Positions 17,975-26,869 of a stretch of DNA of 64,000 bases are shown piece by piece. A program made the translations under genes and the position numbers. Origin of the DNA: Pontixanthobacter sp. CEM42. GTDB lineage: Bacteria > Pseudomonadota > Alphaproteobacteria > Sphingomonadales > Sphingomonadaceae. The stretch lies in NCBI RefSeq assembly GCF_017812015.1, contig NZ_JADQTN010000001.1:722501-786500 (forward strand). Reading direction: 5' to 3'. The notes below the pieces were generated by a model that was given only the letters and a program-made list of their open reading frames with translations, was not told the DNA's origin and did not search any database. Position 1 is the first letter of the stretch, and each line of letters starts with the position of its first letter.

Positions 17975-20518
17975 ATGCAACTTGTCATCGTTGAATCGCC
18001 CGCGAAGGCGAAGACTATCGAAAACTATCTGGGCAAGGACTTCAAAGTTCTCGCCTCCTATGGTCACGTCCGCGATTTCCCGAAGAAGGATGACGCGGTT
18101 CGTCCCGATGATGACTTCGCGATGAGCTGGGAAGTCTATCAGGACAAACGCAATAAGGATCAGGTGAAGGCGATTGTCGACGCCTCTAAGAAATCCACAC
18201 GCCTTGTTCTCGCGACCGACCCTGACCGTGAAGGTGAAGCAATCTCGTGGCACGTGCTGGAGCTGCTAAAGAAGCGCAAGGCTCTGCCCGAAGATGTCGA
18301 CCGCGTGACATTCAACGCGATTACCAAGACCGCTGTCACCGAAGCGATGGGCAAGCCGCGCGGGATCGATATGGATCTGGTCGATGCCTATCTCGGTCGC
18401 CGCGCGCTGGACCGTCTGTTCGGCTTTACCCTCAGTCCCGTACTTTGGCGCAAGCTGCCCGGTGCTAAGAGTGCAGGGCGTGTGCAATCGGTTGCGCTGC
18501 GAATCATCGTTGACCGCGAGCGTGAGATCGAGGCGTTCAAGGCCGACGAATATTGGTCGATCCTCGCCAAGATGGAGCATGATGGCACCGCCTTCGATGC
18601 GCGTCTGGTAAAATATGACGGCAAGAAGCTCGACAAGCTGACGATTGGCAATGAGGGCAGCGCTCTCGAAGCCAAAGCTAAGATCGAGAACGCTCCGTTC
18701 AAAGTCGAGGAAGTCGAGACGAAGCCGCAGAAACGGCATCCGTCTCCGCCATTCACAACTTCGACCCTGCAGCAGGAAGCCGCTCGCAAGCTGGGTTACA
18801 ATGCCAGCCACACGATGCGCTGCGCCCAGAAGCTCTACGAAGCGGGTCTGATCACCTATATGCGGACCGATGGTGTGCAGATGGATGGCAGCGCGATCTC
18901 GTCTTGCCGCAAAGCTATCTCGGACCGGTTTGACGGGCACTATTTGCCCGAGAAGCCGCGCCATTATTCGAGCAAAGCCAAGAACGCGCAAGAAGCGCAC
19001 GAGGCGATCCGCCCTACCAGCTTCCTGAAAGCCAAGGCCAGCATGGGCGACGAAGCCAAGCTGTATGACCTGATCTTCAAACGCGCGATGGCGAGCCAGA
19101 TGCAGTCTGCCAGCCTTGAGCGGACGACGGTTACCATGCGCGATCCGGCTGGGCTGCACGAGTTGCGCGCAACCGGACAAGTCGTGAAATTCCCCGGCTT
19201 TCTCGCTGTTTATGAAGAAAGCTTCGACGACAAGAAGGACGAGGATTCGGGCCTTCTTCCGGTAATGAACAAGGGCGATGCCCCGGCGAAGAAGGCCGTG
19301 GAGGCGAACCAGCACTTCACCCAGCCACCGCCGCGCTATTCCGAAGCCAGCCTTGTGAAACGGCTCGAAGAGCTCGGCATTGGCCGCCCGTCGACTTACG
19401 CCTCGACCATTCAGGTTCTGCGCGACCGCGATTATGTGCGGATGGAGAAAAACCGTTTCTTTGCAGAGGAATCGGGCAGGCTCCTGACATCGTTCCTCGA
19501 ACGGTTCTTCGCGCAATACGTCGCCTATGATTACACCGCAGGACTCGAGGACGAGCTTGATGTCGTGTCGGACGGTAAGGCCGAATATAAGGCGCTGCTC
19601 GCGAAGTTCTGGAAAGACTTTAAGCCCAAGACCGACGAGGTGATGGAGAAGCAGCCTTCGGAAGTCACCGAAGTGCTTGACGAATATCTCTCAGACTTCC
19701 TGTTTCCTGAACGTGAAGACGGCAAAGATGCCCGCTTCTGCCCGTTATGCGACAAAGAAGGCCGCGAAGGTGGCCGCTTGGCACTGCGCGGTGGCCGTTT
19801 CGGTGCATTCGTCGCTTGTGCGAATTACCCCGAGTGCAAATTCACTCGTCGCTTCGCCCAACCGGGCGCAGATGGCGATGAAGGCACGCAGGATCAGGTG
19901 ATGGGCAACCACCCCGAAACCGATCTGCCTATCGAACGCAAATCAGGCCGCTTCGGCCCTTACGTCCAGATGGGCGAGGGCAAAGACGCCAAACGCGCTA
20001 GCATTCCCAAAGACCTCGACGATTTCGATCTCGAATGGGCGGTGAAACTGCTCGATCTGCCGCGCATTGTCGGTGAGCATCCCGATACCGGTAAGGAAAT
20101 TGAGGCTGGCTTGTGGCGTTATGGGCCTGCGGTTCGCTCGGATGGCAAATACGGAAAGCTCCAGAATACTGCGGAGATTTTCGAGATCGGCATGAACCGC
20201 GCGGTTGCTCTGATCGCTGAGGCTGCAAACCGCAAAGGCGGGACGCGGGCTAAGGCAGAGCCGATCCAGACGTTTAAGGAACACCCGACGAGCGGCGGCG
20301 AGATGAAAGTCCTGCCCGGCCGCTATGGCCCCTACGTCACCGATGGCACCAACAACGCGACCATCCCCAAGGATATCAAACCAGAGGATGTGACCGAGGA
20401 ACAAGCGATCCAATTGCTCGACGAGCGGATCGCCAAAGGCCCGCCGAAGAAGCGTAAGAAGAAGCCGGCTGCGAAGAAGAAAGCGCCTGCAAAGAAAAAG
20501 GCCGCCGCGAAAAAATGA
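17975..20518 (+). CDS. topA: DNA topoisomerase I
   Basis: 847 residues. The N-terminal TOPRIM domain starts VIVESPAKAKTIENYLG with TDPDREGEAISWH near residue 85. The catalytic tyrosine is Y295 in ITYMRTDG, and EAHEAIRPTS and GIGRPSTYAS follow. A zinc ribbon (CPLCDKEG ... CANYPEC) is at about residues 589-617, further Topo_C_Rpt segments follow, and the end is a lysine/alanine-rich tail typical of alphaproteobacterial enzymes. It relaxes negative supercoils. ATG 17975 follows AAGGA at some distance. Downstream lies a paired hairpin repeat. Confidence 0.97.
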   Translation: MQLVIVESPAKAKTIENYLGKDFKVLASYGHVRDFPKKDDAVRPDDDFAMSWEVYQDKRNKDQVKAIVDASKKSTRLVLATDPDREGEAISWHVLELLKKRKALPEDVDRVTFNAITKTAVTEAMGKPRGIDMDLVDAYLGRRALDRLFGFTLSPVLWRKLPGAKSAGRVQSVALRIIVDREREIEAFKADEYWSILAKMEHDGTAFDARLVKYDGKKLDKLTIGNEGSALEAKAKIENAPFKVEEVETKPQKRHPSPPFTTSTLQQEAARKLGYNASHTMRCAQKLYEAGLITYMRTDGVQMDGSAISSCRKAISDRFDGHYLPEKPRHYSSKAKNAQEAHEAIRPTSFLKAKASMGDEAKLYDLIFKRAMASQMQSASLERTTVTMRDPAGLHELRATGQVVKFPGFLAVYEESFDDKKDEDSGLLPVMNKGDAPAKKAVEANQHFTQPPPRYSEASLVKRLEELGIGRPSTYASTIQVLRDRDYVRMEKNRFFAEESGRLLTSFLERFFAQYVAYDYTAGLEDELDVVSDGKAEYKALLAKFWKDFKPKTDEVMEKQPSEVTEVLDEYLSDFLFPEREDGKDARFCPLCDKEGREGGRLALRGGRFGAFVACANYPECKFTRRFAQPGADGDEGTQDQVMGNHPETDLPIERKSGRFGPYVQMGEGKDAKRASIPKDLDDFDLEWAVKLLDLPRIVGEHPDTGKEIEAGLWRYGPAVRSDGKYGKLQNTAEIFEIGMNRAVALIAEAANRKGGTRAKAEPIQTFKEHPTSGGEMKVLPGRYGPYVTDGTNNATIPKDIKPEDVTEEQAIQLLDERIAKGPPKKRKKKPAAKKKAPAKKKAAAKK

Positions 20519-20525
20519 CCCTATC

Positions 20526-20603
20526 CGTCATTCCCGCGAAAGCGGGAATTCAGTGTGGTGCAGCGCTTGGTTACCCTAGATTCCCGCTTTCGCGGGAATG
20601 ACG
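20526..20603. repeat. Paired hairpin (REP-like) repeat, copy 1
   Basis: Two perfect hairpins, ATTCCCGC-GAAA-GCGGGAAT (20530-20549) and ATTCCCGC-TTTC-GCGGGAAT (20580-20599), are arranged as inverted copies of a 24-bp unit beginning CGTCATTCCCGCGAAAG. Together they can also fold into one long hairpin. Found just after topA and ending 21 bp before the next start codon. Copies 2-4 are at 33535, 34542 and 38264. Confidence 0.9.
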
Positions 20604-20624
20604 AATGATTGGAAGGCGAACCCT

Positions 20625-20807
20625 ATGCCCAAAGAAGTCTTCACCCGCCACAAACAGCCCTGGAATGCTGAGGAAGCAGGCAAGCTGCGCCTGCTGGCGG
20701 GCAAAGGGCAGGGCCTCAAACAAATCGCCAAAGCGCTAAACCGCAGCGAGGAATCGACCAAGAAATTCGCGAAACAGAACAAGATCGCGATTGCCAAGAA
20801 GCGTTAG
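20625..20807 (+). CDS. Small basic helix-turn-helix/SANT-like protein
   Basis: 60 residues from ATG 20625, preceded by GGAAGG; an earlier in-frame ATG at 20598 lies inside the hairpin repeat and is unlikely. The sequence RHKQPWNAEEAGKLRLLAGK then GLKQIAKALNRSEESTKKFA resembles a Myb/SANT-type three-helix DNA-binding unit with a very basic C-terminus. Target unknown. It follows topA on the same strand with the hairpin repeat between. Confidence 0.7.
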   Translation: MPKEVFTRHKQPWNAEEAGKLRLLAGKGQGLKQIAKALNRSEESTKKFAKQNKIAIAKKR

Positions 20808-20825
20808 TGCTCCCTCGCACCCGCC

Positions 20826-20846
20826 ATGCTGAACTCGTTTCAGCAT
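20826..20846. repeat. Short hairpin ATGCTGAA-CTCGT-TTCAGCAT
   Basis: Perfect 8-bp stem with a 5-nt loop, 19 bp after the small basic-protein gene. No T-run follows, so it is a poor intrinsic terminator; the ATGCTGAA arm resembles a dispersed intergenic repeat I associate with related genomes. The rest of the 167-bp spacer shows nothing else clear. Confidence 0.55.
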
Positions 20847-20974
20847 CTAGGATGACTCATGGCCGGAATCGTGCGGGCGGAGAAATAGACCCTTAAACAA
20901 GGCCAGGGTGACGAATTTACTCTTCTGCTGCCTAGAACCAAAGTCAGGGTAGTTGAGATAAAGGAAATGTCCGG

Positions 20975-21397
20975 ATGGATGTCACGCGATTGTTGTTGAT
21001 TTTCAGTCTCTCCGTATCGCTGGTTGCGTGCGGCAAGGGCGAACCCACGATTTTTGATAACAGCATACTGGATGGTTGTTACACGGCTCACGAATTGCCG
21101 GGCCAGACCGTTAGGATCGACGACAGCCAAATGTTCTTCAATGACGAGTTGATCTACACTGATTTCAAGTTCGGCATTTTTGGTCGAAATCCAGCGCCAC
21201 ATATATACGCTTCGCCGAGAGTCTTGCCGCATCTGATCGACGGAAAATTGGTGTTTCAGGACCGACCAACCAAGGAGGGTTCAATAACTCTTTTCGTTGA
21301 GCGTTCTGGCGACAATTACGACCTTTTAGTAACAGAGATGGAGCGCGGCAGAGTTTTTGAATTCAGAAAGCAGAGTTGTCGCTCTTCGGGGCTCTAG
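20975..21397 (+). CDS. Hypothetical lipoprotein
   Basis: 140 residues. The N-terminus MDVTRLLLIFSLSVSLVACG is a lipoprotein signal with lipobox LVAC, so the mature protein would be lipidated at Cys19. The mature part is mostly beta-type, and I recognise no domain. AAAGGA precedes the ATG. The gene is A+T richer than its surroundings. It is convergent with era, ending 8 bp from the era stop. Confidence 0.65.
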   Translation: MDVTRLLLIFSLSVSLVACGKGEPTIFDNSILDGCYTAHELPGQTVRIDDSQMFFNDELIYTDFKFGIFGRNPAPHIYASPRVLPHLIDGKLVFQDRPTKEGSITLFVERSGDNYDLLVTEMERGRVFEFRKQSCRSSGL

Positions 21398-21405
21398 CTG
21401 CACCG

Positions 21406-22317
21406 TCAAAAATCCAGCCCCATCTCTTCGAAAATTTCTTTGTCTTCAGCCCAGTTTTCATCGACCTTCACGTGAAGGAACAGGTGCACTTTCTGGCCTA
21501 GGACTTCGGAGAGTTCTCTCCGCGCAGCCTCGCCGATCGACTTGATCATCGAGCCGCCTTTGCCGAGCACAATCGGCTTCTGGCTCTCGCGGCCGACTAC
21601 GATTTGCTGGCGGACTTCTACGCTGCCATCTTTTTTCTGAGTGTAGCTTTCGGGGCGTACTGCGCTGTCATAGGGCAGTTCTTCGTGGAGCTGCTTGTAA
21701 AGCTGTTCGCGGGTGATTTCGGTCGCGAGCAGGCGTTCGCTGGCATCGCTCACTTGGTCTTCGGGATAATGCCACACGCCTTTGGGCATCAGGCCTGCGA
21801 GATGGTCTTTGAGTTCGTCCACGCCATCACCGGTGAGGGCTGATACGAAATACACTTCCTCAAACGGAAGCATATCGTTCAGTTCTTGCGCCAGCTCGAG
21901 CAGCGGTTCCTTCACCGCCTTGTCGACCTTGTTGAGCACCAGAATCTTGCGCTCGGGGCGTTTCATCAGCGCCTCGACCAGCGGGATCATTTCATGGCGG
22001 CGCTGCTTGATCGGATCGACCAGCAGGACAATCGCATCGGCATCTTCCGCGCCTTCCCAAGCAGATGTGACCATCGCGCGGTCCAGCTTACGGCGGGGTG
22101 CGAAAATGCCGGGCGTGTCGACCAGGATGATCTGCGTCTCCTCGTGCAGCGCAATGCCCATCAAACGCGCGCGCGTGGTTTGCGCCTTGGCACTGGTAAT
22201 CGCGACCTTCTGGCCGACGAGTTGGTTCACTAGCGTCGATTTGCCTGCGTTCGGTGCGCCGATCACGGCCACTACACCGCATTTCGGGTTTTCGTGAGTG
22301 TTCTGCCCGTCGCTCAT
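21406..22317 (-). CDS. era: GTPase Era
   Basis: 303 residues. G1 GAPNAGKST at 20-28, G3 DTPGI near 68 and G4 NKVD near 129 define the GTPase; the C-terminal third contains GRESQKPIVLGKGGSMIKSI, the KH domain. Era binds the 3' end of 16S rRNA and helps assemble the 30S subunit. Third gene of lepB-rnc-era: its ATG overlaps the rnc stop by 4 bases. Confidence 0.97.
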   Translation of the reverse strand: MSDGQNTHENPKCGVVAVIGAPNAGKSTLVNQLVGQKVAITSAKAQTTRARLMGIALHEETQIILVDTPGIFAPRRKLDRAMVTSAWEGAEDADAIVLLVDPIKQRRHEMIPLVEALMKRPERKILVLNKVDKAVKEPLLELAQELNDMLPFEEVYFVSALTGDGVDELKDHLAGLMPKGVWHYPEDQVSDASERLLATEITREQLYKQLHEELPYDSAVRPESYTQKKDGSVEVRQQIVVGRESQKPIVLGKGGSMIKSIGEAARRELSEVLGQKVHLFLHVKVDENWAEDKEIFEEMGLDF

Positions 22318-23000
22318 CCGAAGCGCTCCATAAAGTTCTGGGCGGCATTGGTTTCCGCCTCTTGTTTGCTTGATGCGGTGGCTTCTGCCTCACCGACATT
22401 GTGGACTTCAACGCGCACGGTGAAGCTTGCCTTGTGATCGGGGCCAGAGCGGTCGATCAAGCTGTAGCGGGGAGGGCGGCGCTGATTGCCGGCCGCCCAT
22501 TCCTGTAGCGCGCTTTTGGGGTGTTTGCTCTTGCCAGCCGTGCCATCGACTTGCGGTGCCCATAGTTTGCGGATCAGCGCCTCAGTCACATCGAAACCGC
22601 TTTCGATGAAAGCTGCGCCGAGCAGCGATTCCATAATGTCACCAAGGACATTCTCGCTTTCCGCCGCACCATCATCTCGGGCCTGTTTGCCAAGGCGGAT
22701 ATGCTTCGAAGCGCTGATTTCGCGGGCAGCCGTTGCACACGCCGTCTTGCTGACCAAAGCATTGAGCCGCTGTGCCAACGCGCCTTCCTGACCGCGATTC
22801 TGCTCGAACAACCAATGCGCGATGGTCAGGCCAAGTACGCGGTCACCCAGAAACTCTAGCCGCTGGTAATCGCGATCTTCGCCGGTGCTACCATGCGTCA
22901 AAGCCTCTGCCCACAGCGCTTCGTCTTCAATGGCGAAGCCGTGTTTCTGGAGCCAGGACTTCGCGCCTTTCTCTAGCTTGCCGAGCGGTTTGCTACTCAT
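22314..23000 (-). CDS. rnc: Ribonuclease III
   Basis: 228 residues. The catalytic signature RLEFLGDRVLGL is at about residues 48-58 and a second acidic helix (GDIMESLLGAAFIESG) near 123-138; the C-terminal 70 residues are a double-stranded RNA-binding domain (ALQEWAAG ... ASSKQEAETNAAQNFM). It cuts rRNA precursors and other duplex RNAs. The start overlaps the lepB stop by 4 bases and the stop overlaps era, so the three genes are translationally linked. Confidence 0.97.
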   Translation of the reverse strand: MSSKPLGKLEKGAKSWLQKHGFAIEDEALWAEALTHGSTGEDRDYQRLEFLGDRVLGLTIAHWLFEQNRGQEGALAQRLNALVSKTACATAAREISASKHIRLGKQARDDGAAESENVLGDIMESLLGAAFIESGFDVTEALIRKLWAPQVDGTAGKSKHPKSALQEWAAGNQRRPPRYSLIDRSGPDHKASFTVRVEVHNVGEAEATASSKQEAETNAAQNFMERFG

Positions 23001-23884
23001 AGCCCGGTACCGATGCGATCACCGCGTGCTGCGCTGAACCATGTCCACGGCTTGATCCATTCGGATGAGCCATCGGTCGACCACATAATCACGCTAGCGC
23101 GCGCGACCAGCAGGTCCTGCGGGACAATGCCCACTCCGCCGCCTGGCATGGCGGGGAAGCGGCTGTCTTGCGAATTGTCGCGATTGTCGCCCATCACGAA
23201 CATGCTGCCTTCAGGCACCGTAAATTCGGGATAGTCGTCCATCGGCATCGGGCCGAAATCGAGCACATTGTAGCTTTCGCCCGATGGCAGCGTTTCGCGG
23301 AACTGCGCGTAGCTGCACACGATGGTGCCGTCCGGCTTGGTGACTTGCTCTGCCTGACCGTGGCATTTGGTGTTAGGCGTCACTTCGATCTCGAAATTCT
23401 CGATCCGCTCTTTCGGGATCGGGGTTCCGTTCAGGATCACCTGCCCATCGACCATCGCGACCGTATCGCCGGGAAGGGCAATTGCGCGCTTGATATAGTC
23501 GGTGCCGTCGACCGGATGTTTGAATATCACGATATCGCCGCGCTCTGGCTCACCTGCGAAAATCCGGCCCGGGATTAGCGGCACTTCGCCGGGCAGCGAG
23601 TATTTCGAATAGCCATAGGGCCATTTCGCCGCGAGCAGATAGTCGCCGTTTTGCAGATTTGGCAGCATACTCTCGCTTGGGATGTTGAACGGCGAGAAAA
23701 TGAAACTGCGGAATACCAGCACAATCACCACCAGCTTGATCAGGAAGACAAAGAAATTGTCTTCCTTTTTCTCCGGCTTACCCTCAGTTTTGGCGGCATT
23801 GGTATCAGAGGTGATCGCGGTGTCTTCGGGTGTGTCGGTGGCTTCCGGTGACGTGGTATCCGCAGAGGTGGTCGGTTCAGTCAT
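22997..23884 (-). CDS. lepB: Signal peptidase I
   Basis: 295 residues. An acidic, threonine-rich N-terminal extension of about 40 residues precedes one membrane helix (about 45-64). The catalytic serine is S72 in IPSESMLPNL and the general base K132 in DYIKRAIALPGD; GDNRDNSQDSR is near residue 230. It removes signal peptides from exported proteins at the periplasmic face. First gene of the lepB-rnc-era operon, divergent from pgi over 125 bp. Confidence 0.96.
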   Translation of the reverse strand: MTEPTTSADTTSPEATDTPEDTAITSDTNAAKTEGKPEKKEDNFFVFLIKLVVIVLVFRSFIFSPFNIPSESMLPNLQNGDYLLAAKWPYGYSKYSLPGEVPLIPGRIFAGEPERGDIVIFKHPVDGTDYIKRAIALPGDTVAMVDGQVILNGTPIPKERIENFEIEVTPNTKCHGQAEQVTKPDGTIVCSYAQFRETLPSGESYNVLDFGPMPMDDYPEFTVPEGSMFVMGDNRDNSQDSRFPAMPGGGVGIVPQDLLVARASVIMWSTDGSSEWIKPWTWFSAARGDRIGTGL

Positions 23885-24009
23885 ACAGTAGGCGTGCTTT
23901 CCAGCTTAAATCCCCGCGCGCGAAAATTCGTATCCGCGGCTTTTCCATGGGTTCCAAATCAATGCCGTAGCCCCTACTCGGTGGAGCGCCGCATAGGAAG
24001 GAATTTTGC

Positions 24010-25560
24010 ATGAGCGACGCCGCAGCTGCGATCTGGACCGAATTGAAAGCAATGCCACAGCGCAGTTTGCTGGAGCTGTTTGACGATGGCGAACGGGTGA
24101 GCAAGCTGTCCGACCGGATCGAATGGAGCGGAGAAGATACGCTCGGCGAGGAAGGTGCTCAATGGACCGCCGGCATCCAGTTCGATTGGTCCAAAACCCA
24201 TTTGGATGACGCGCTGCTGAGCGAATTTGAAAAGCTGGCCGAGGCGATGGATTTCAGCGGCAAGCGCGCGGCGATGTTCGGCGGCGAAGAAATCAACAAC
24301 ACCGAAGGTCGCGCGGCGACGCATACGGCGCAGCGAGGTGTTGGCACTGACGCGGCGGTTGAAGAGGCGATGGCGCTCCACGCCCGGATGAAAATGCTGG
24401 TTCAGGCGATCCATGATGGTGCGCTGGGCGATATCAAACACCTGATCCATGTCGGTATTGGCGGTTCTGCGCTTGGTCCTGCGCTGGCGATTGACGCGCT
24501 GACGCGAGATTTCGCGAAAGTCGACGTGCACGTGGTGTCGAACATTGATGGCACGGCACTGGAGCAGGCCTTTGCGGCGTGCGATCCGCAAACCACAATG
24601 ATCGCGGTGGCCTCCAAAACGTTCACCACCATCGAAACCATGACCAACGCCACCAGCGCGCTCAAATGGCTGGAGGACAATGGCGTCGATGATCCATCAG
24701 GCCGCGTTGTCGCGCTGACGGCCAGCCCCGACAAAGCGGTCGAGTGGGGCGTCGATGAAACGCGCATTCTGCCATTCGAAGAGACTGTCGGCGGGCGTTA
24801 CTCGCTCTGGTCCAGTATCGGTTTCCCGGTCGCGCTTGCGATTGGTTGGGACGAGTTCGAGGAATTTCTGGCGGGCGCACAAGCTGTCGATTTGCATTTC
24901 CAGAACGCCGATGGCCGAGCGAACCTTCCGCTGCGCGCAGCGTTTGCCGACCTTTATTATGCGCGGGTTCGCGGATGCCAGACACGCGCTGTGTTCGCCT
25001 ATGACGAGCGACTCGATCTGCTGCCCGATTATCTCCAGCAATTGGAGATGGAGAGCAACGGCAAGAGTGTAACCGCTGGTGGCGATCCAGTAGAGGGCCC
25101 GACCGCGCCGATCACATGGGGCGGGGTAGGCACTGACGCGCAACATGCGGTGTTCCAGTTGCTGCATCAGGGCACGCATCTGATCCCGGTGGACTTCATC
25201 GCCAGCATCGCACCGGGCGATGATCTGGACCCGGCGCATCACCGTATCTTGCTGACCAATTGCTTCGCCCAAGGCGCTGCGTTGATGGCGGGCAAGGAAA
25301 GCGAAGACGGCGCGCGCAACTTCGAAGGCAATCGCCCAAGCGCAACGATGCTATGCGATGATCTGGACGCTGCAACCCTAGGCGCGCTGATCGCGTTCCA
25401 CGAGCACCGCACCTTTGCCAGCGCTATGCTGATGGGCATCAACCCGTTCGATCAGTTCGGTGTGGAGCTCGGCAAGCAAATGGCGAATGCGATTGAAGGC
25501 GGCGGGCAGAGCTTTGATGCGAGTACCGAGGCGCTGTTGGGACAAGCTGGGCTAAGTTGA
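24010..25560 (+). CDS. pgi: Glucose-6-phosphate isomerase
   Basis: 516 residues. HVGIGGSALGP near residues 148-158 binds the sugar phosphate, GGRYSLWSSIGFPVALAIG near 261-279 and GVGTDAQHAVFQLLHQG near 372-388 carry catalytic residues, and the family signature continues to LMGINPFDQFGVELGK at about 474-489. Interconverts glucose 6-phosphate and fructose 6-phosphate. ATG 24010 is preceded by AGGAAGGAATTTTGC. Followed after 3 bp by a small unknown gene. Confidence 0.97.
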   Translation: MSDAAAAIWTELKAMPQRSLLELFDDGERVSKLSDRIEWSGEDTLGEEGAQWTAGIQFDWSKTHLDDALLSEFEKLAEAMDFSGKRAAMFGGEEINNTEGRAATHTAQRGVGTDAAVEEAMALHARMKMLVQAIHDGALGDIKHLIHVGIGGSALGPALAIDALTRDFAKVDVHVVSNIDGTALEQAFAACDPQTTMIAVASKTFTTIETMTNATSALKWLEDNGVDDPSGRVVALTASPDKAVEWGVDETRILPFEETVGGRYSLWSSIGFPVALAIGWDEFEEFLAGAQAVDLHFQNADGRANLPLRAAFADLYYARVRGCQTRAVFAYDERLDLLPDYLQQLEMESNGKSVTAGGDPVEGPTAPITWGGVGTDAQHAVFQLLHQGTHLIPVDFIASIAPGDDLDPAHHRILLTNCFAQGAALMAGKESEDGARNFEGNRPSATMLCDDLDAATLGALIAFHEHRTFASAMLMGINPFDQFGVELGKQMANAIEGGGQSFDASTEALLGQAGLS

Positions 25561-25563
25561 TCC

Positions 25564-25920
25564 ATGGATAACCTGTTAATCATGCGGATTTCAGGAGAGG
25601 TAAGAAGAGGCTGGAAAGCCTACGCGGTACTAGCTGCGCTGGTGATTGCAATTGTTGCGGCGTTCCAGTGGCGCGAGCAACAGCGCGCCGGGCATTGGAT
25701 CGCCGTTGATGCGAAGATTATCGGATTTGGTACGGCTGCGCTTGCTCAAAGCTATCGGCCCAATCAGACGTTGATGTCTTTTGAGACCGCAAATGGCGTT
25801 GTTGGGGCAATACACGTTACAAATGACAGAGTTCGCGACTGTGAGGTTGGCGATAGTGTTTTGGTTGAGAAGCAAGGTATCACATTTCGGCTTGCGCAGG
25901 CCTCTTGCGGGAAGCGGTAA
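25564..25920 (+). CDS. Hypothetical single-pass membrane protein
   Basis: 118 residues, unassigned. One hydrophobic segment (about residues 19-35) follows a basic N-terminus, so the remainder is probably periplasmic; it has a beta-strand-like pattern and one cysteine near each end of its last third. The ATG lies 3 bp after the pgi stop, so the gene is in the pgi transcript, but no functional tie is evident. Confidence 0.6.
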   Translation: MDNLLIMRISGEVRRGWKAYAVLAALVIAIVAAFQWREQQRAGHWIAVDAKIIGFGTAALAQSYRPNQTLMSFETANGVVGAIHVTNDRVRDCEVGDSVLVEKQGITFRLAQASCGKR

Positions 25921-26006
25921 CGATCACGGCCTTGTGAAATAGCTCGAACACGCTACGGCGCTGGCTTGCCGCTTTTATGCGAAATCCGGCAACACCGGAG
26001 TTCGTA

Positions 26007-26738
26007 ATGCATAACCCCCTCGATACATCAGAAACCACCACGCCTCCGGTGATGGAGCCGGTCGACCGCATCCAAGAGAATTTCCTCGCCAAGAATGAGC
26101 GGCGCTTGCTCAATGTTATCTGCGCGCGGATGCCTGCTTGGGTGACGCCTGATATGCTAACCGGCGTCGGGATGGTTGGTGCGCTGATTATCCTGCTTGG
26201 GTACATCGGCAGCAATCAGAATCCGGCGTGGCTGTGGCTGTGTATCGCTGGGTATGTGCTGCATTGGTTTGGCGATTCCACCGATGGCAGTCTGGCGCGG
26301 TTCCGCAAGATTGAGCGGCCGCGCTACGGTTATTTCCTCGACCATAGCTGCGATGCTTTGGGCACTACGATGATTGTCGGCGGGATCGGCCTGACACCCT
26401 ATGTCAGCCTTGATTTGGCGCTGTTTGCGCTGATCGGATATTTGCTGCTTTCGGTGCACGCTTTCTTGGCGGTGCGGGTGCTGGGCGAAATGAAGCTGTC
26501 CTACCTCAATGCCGGGCCGACCGAGCTGCGCTTTATGCTCATCGCGCTAACCTTGGCTATGCTCGGCTTCGGCGCCGGCCCGGGCTGGTTCGGTAAGACT
26601 TCCGGTTTCGATATTTTCACCGGCGTGATCGGCGCGATATTGCTGCTGTTGTTTATCATTCAGACGCTCAGCACTGTACGGCGGCTTGGCAAGCAGGAGC
26701 CTGCGCGCAATGATGATTGGCGCTCTCGTAACCAATAG
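26007..26738 (+). CDS. CDP-alcohol phosphatidyltransferase family protein
   Basis: 243 residues from ATG 26007, chosen for the GGAG seven bases upstream (an ATG at 25977 adds ten residues). The family motif is complete: D90, D93-G94, A97-R98, G108, D112 and D116 in the first cytosolic helix pair. Five or six membrane segments follow. These enzymes condense a CDP-linked lipid or alcohol with a second alcohol to make phospholipids. Specificity (phosphatidylinositol-like, glycerol phosphate or choline) is not evident. Confidence 0.9.
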   Translation: MHNPLDTSETTTPPVMEPVDRIQENFLAKNERRLLNVICARMPAWVTPDMLTGVGMVGALIILLGYIGSNQNPAWLWLCIAGYVLHWFGDSTDGSLARFRKIERPRYGYFLDHSCDALGTTMIVGGIGLTPYVSLDLALFALIGYLLLSVHAFLAVRVLGEMKLSYLNAGPTELRFMLIALTLAMLGFGAGPGWFGKTSGFDIFTGVIGAILLLLFIIQTLSTVRRLGKQEPARNDDWRSRNQ

Positions 26739-26869
26739 CCTGCGCCGAGCGAACCATTGGTCAGAGGGGTGATTGCATTCGCTGTATATCACGCCATATC
26801 ACAGCAATAGAATGAGCGGTCCGCGCGGCGCGATACGTCGTGCACTGAGCCGCAGAATGGGGAATTCCA

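Noticed and set aside
18266-19516. 416-residue minus-strand frame inside topA
   Set aside because: Shadow of topA, no recognisable domain, no ribosome site.
20576-20797. Minus-strand frame ending [10 protein letters not shown] near the hairpin repeat
   Set aside because: The AKAGI/PRKRGS-type ending is the translation of the CGTCATTCCCGCGAAAGCGG repeat, a common false gene.
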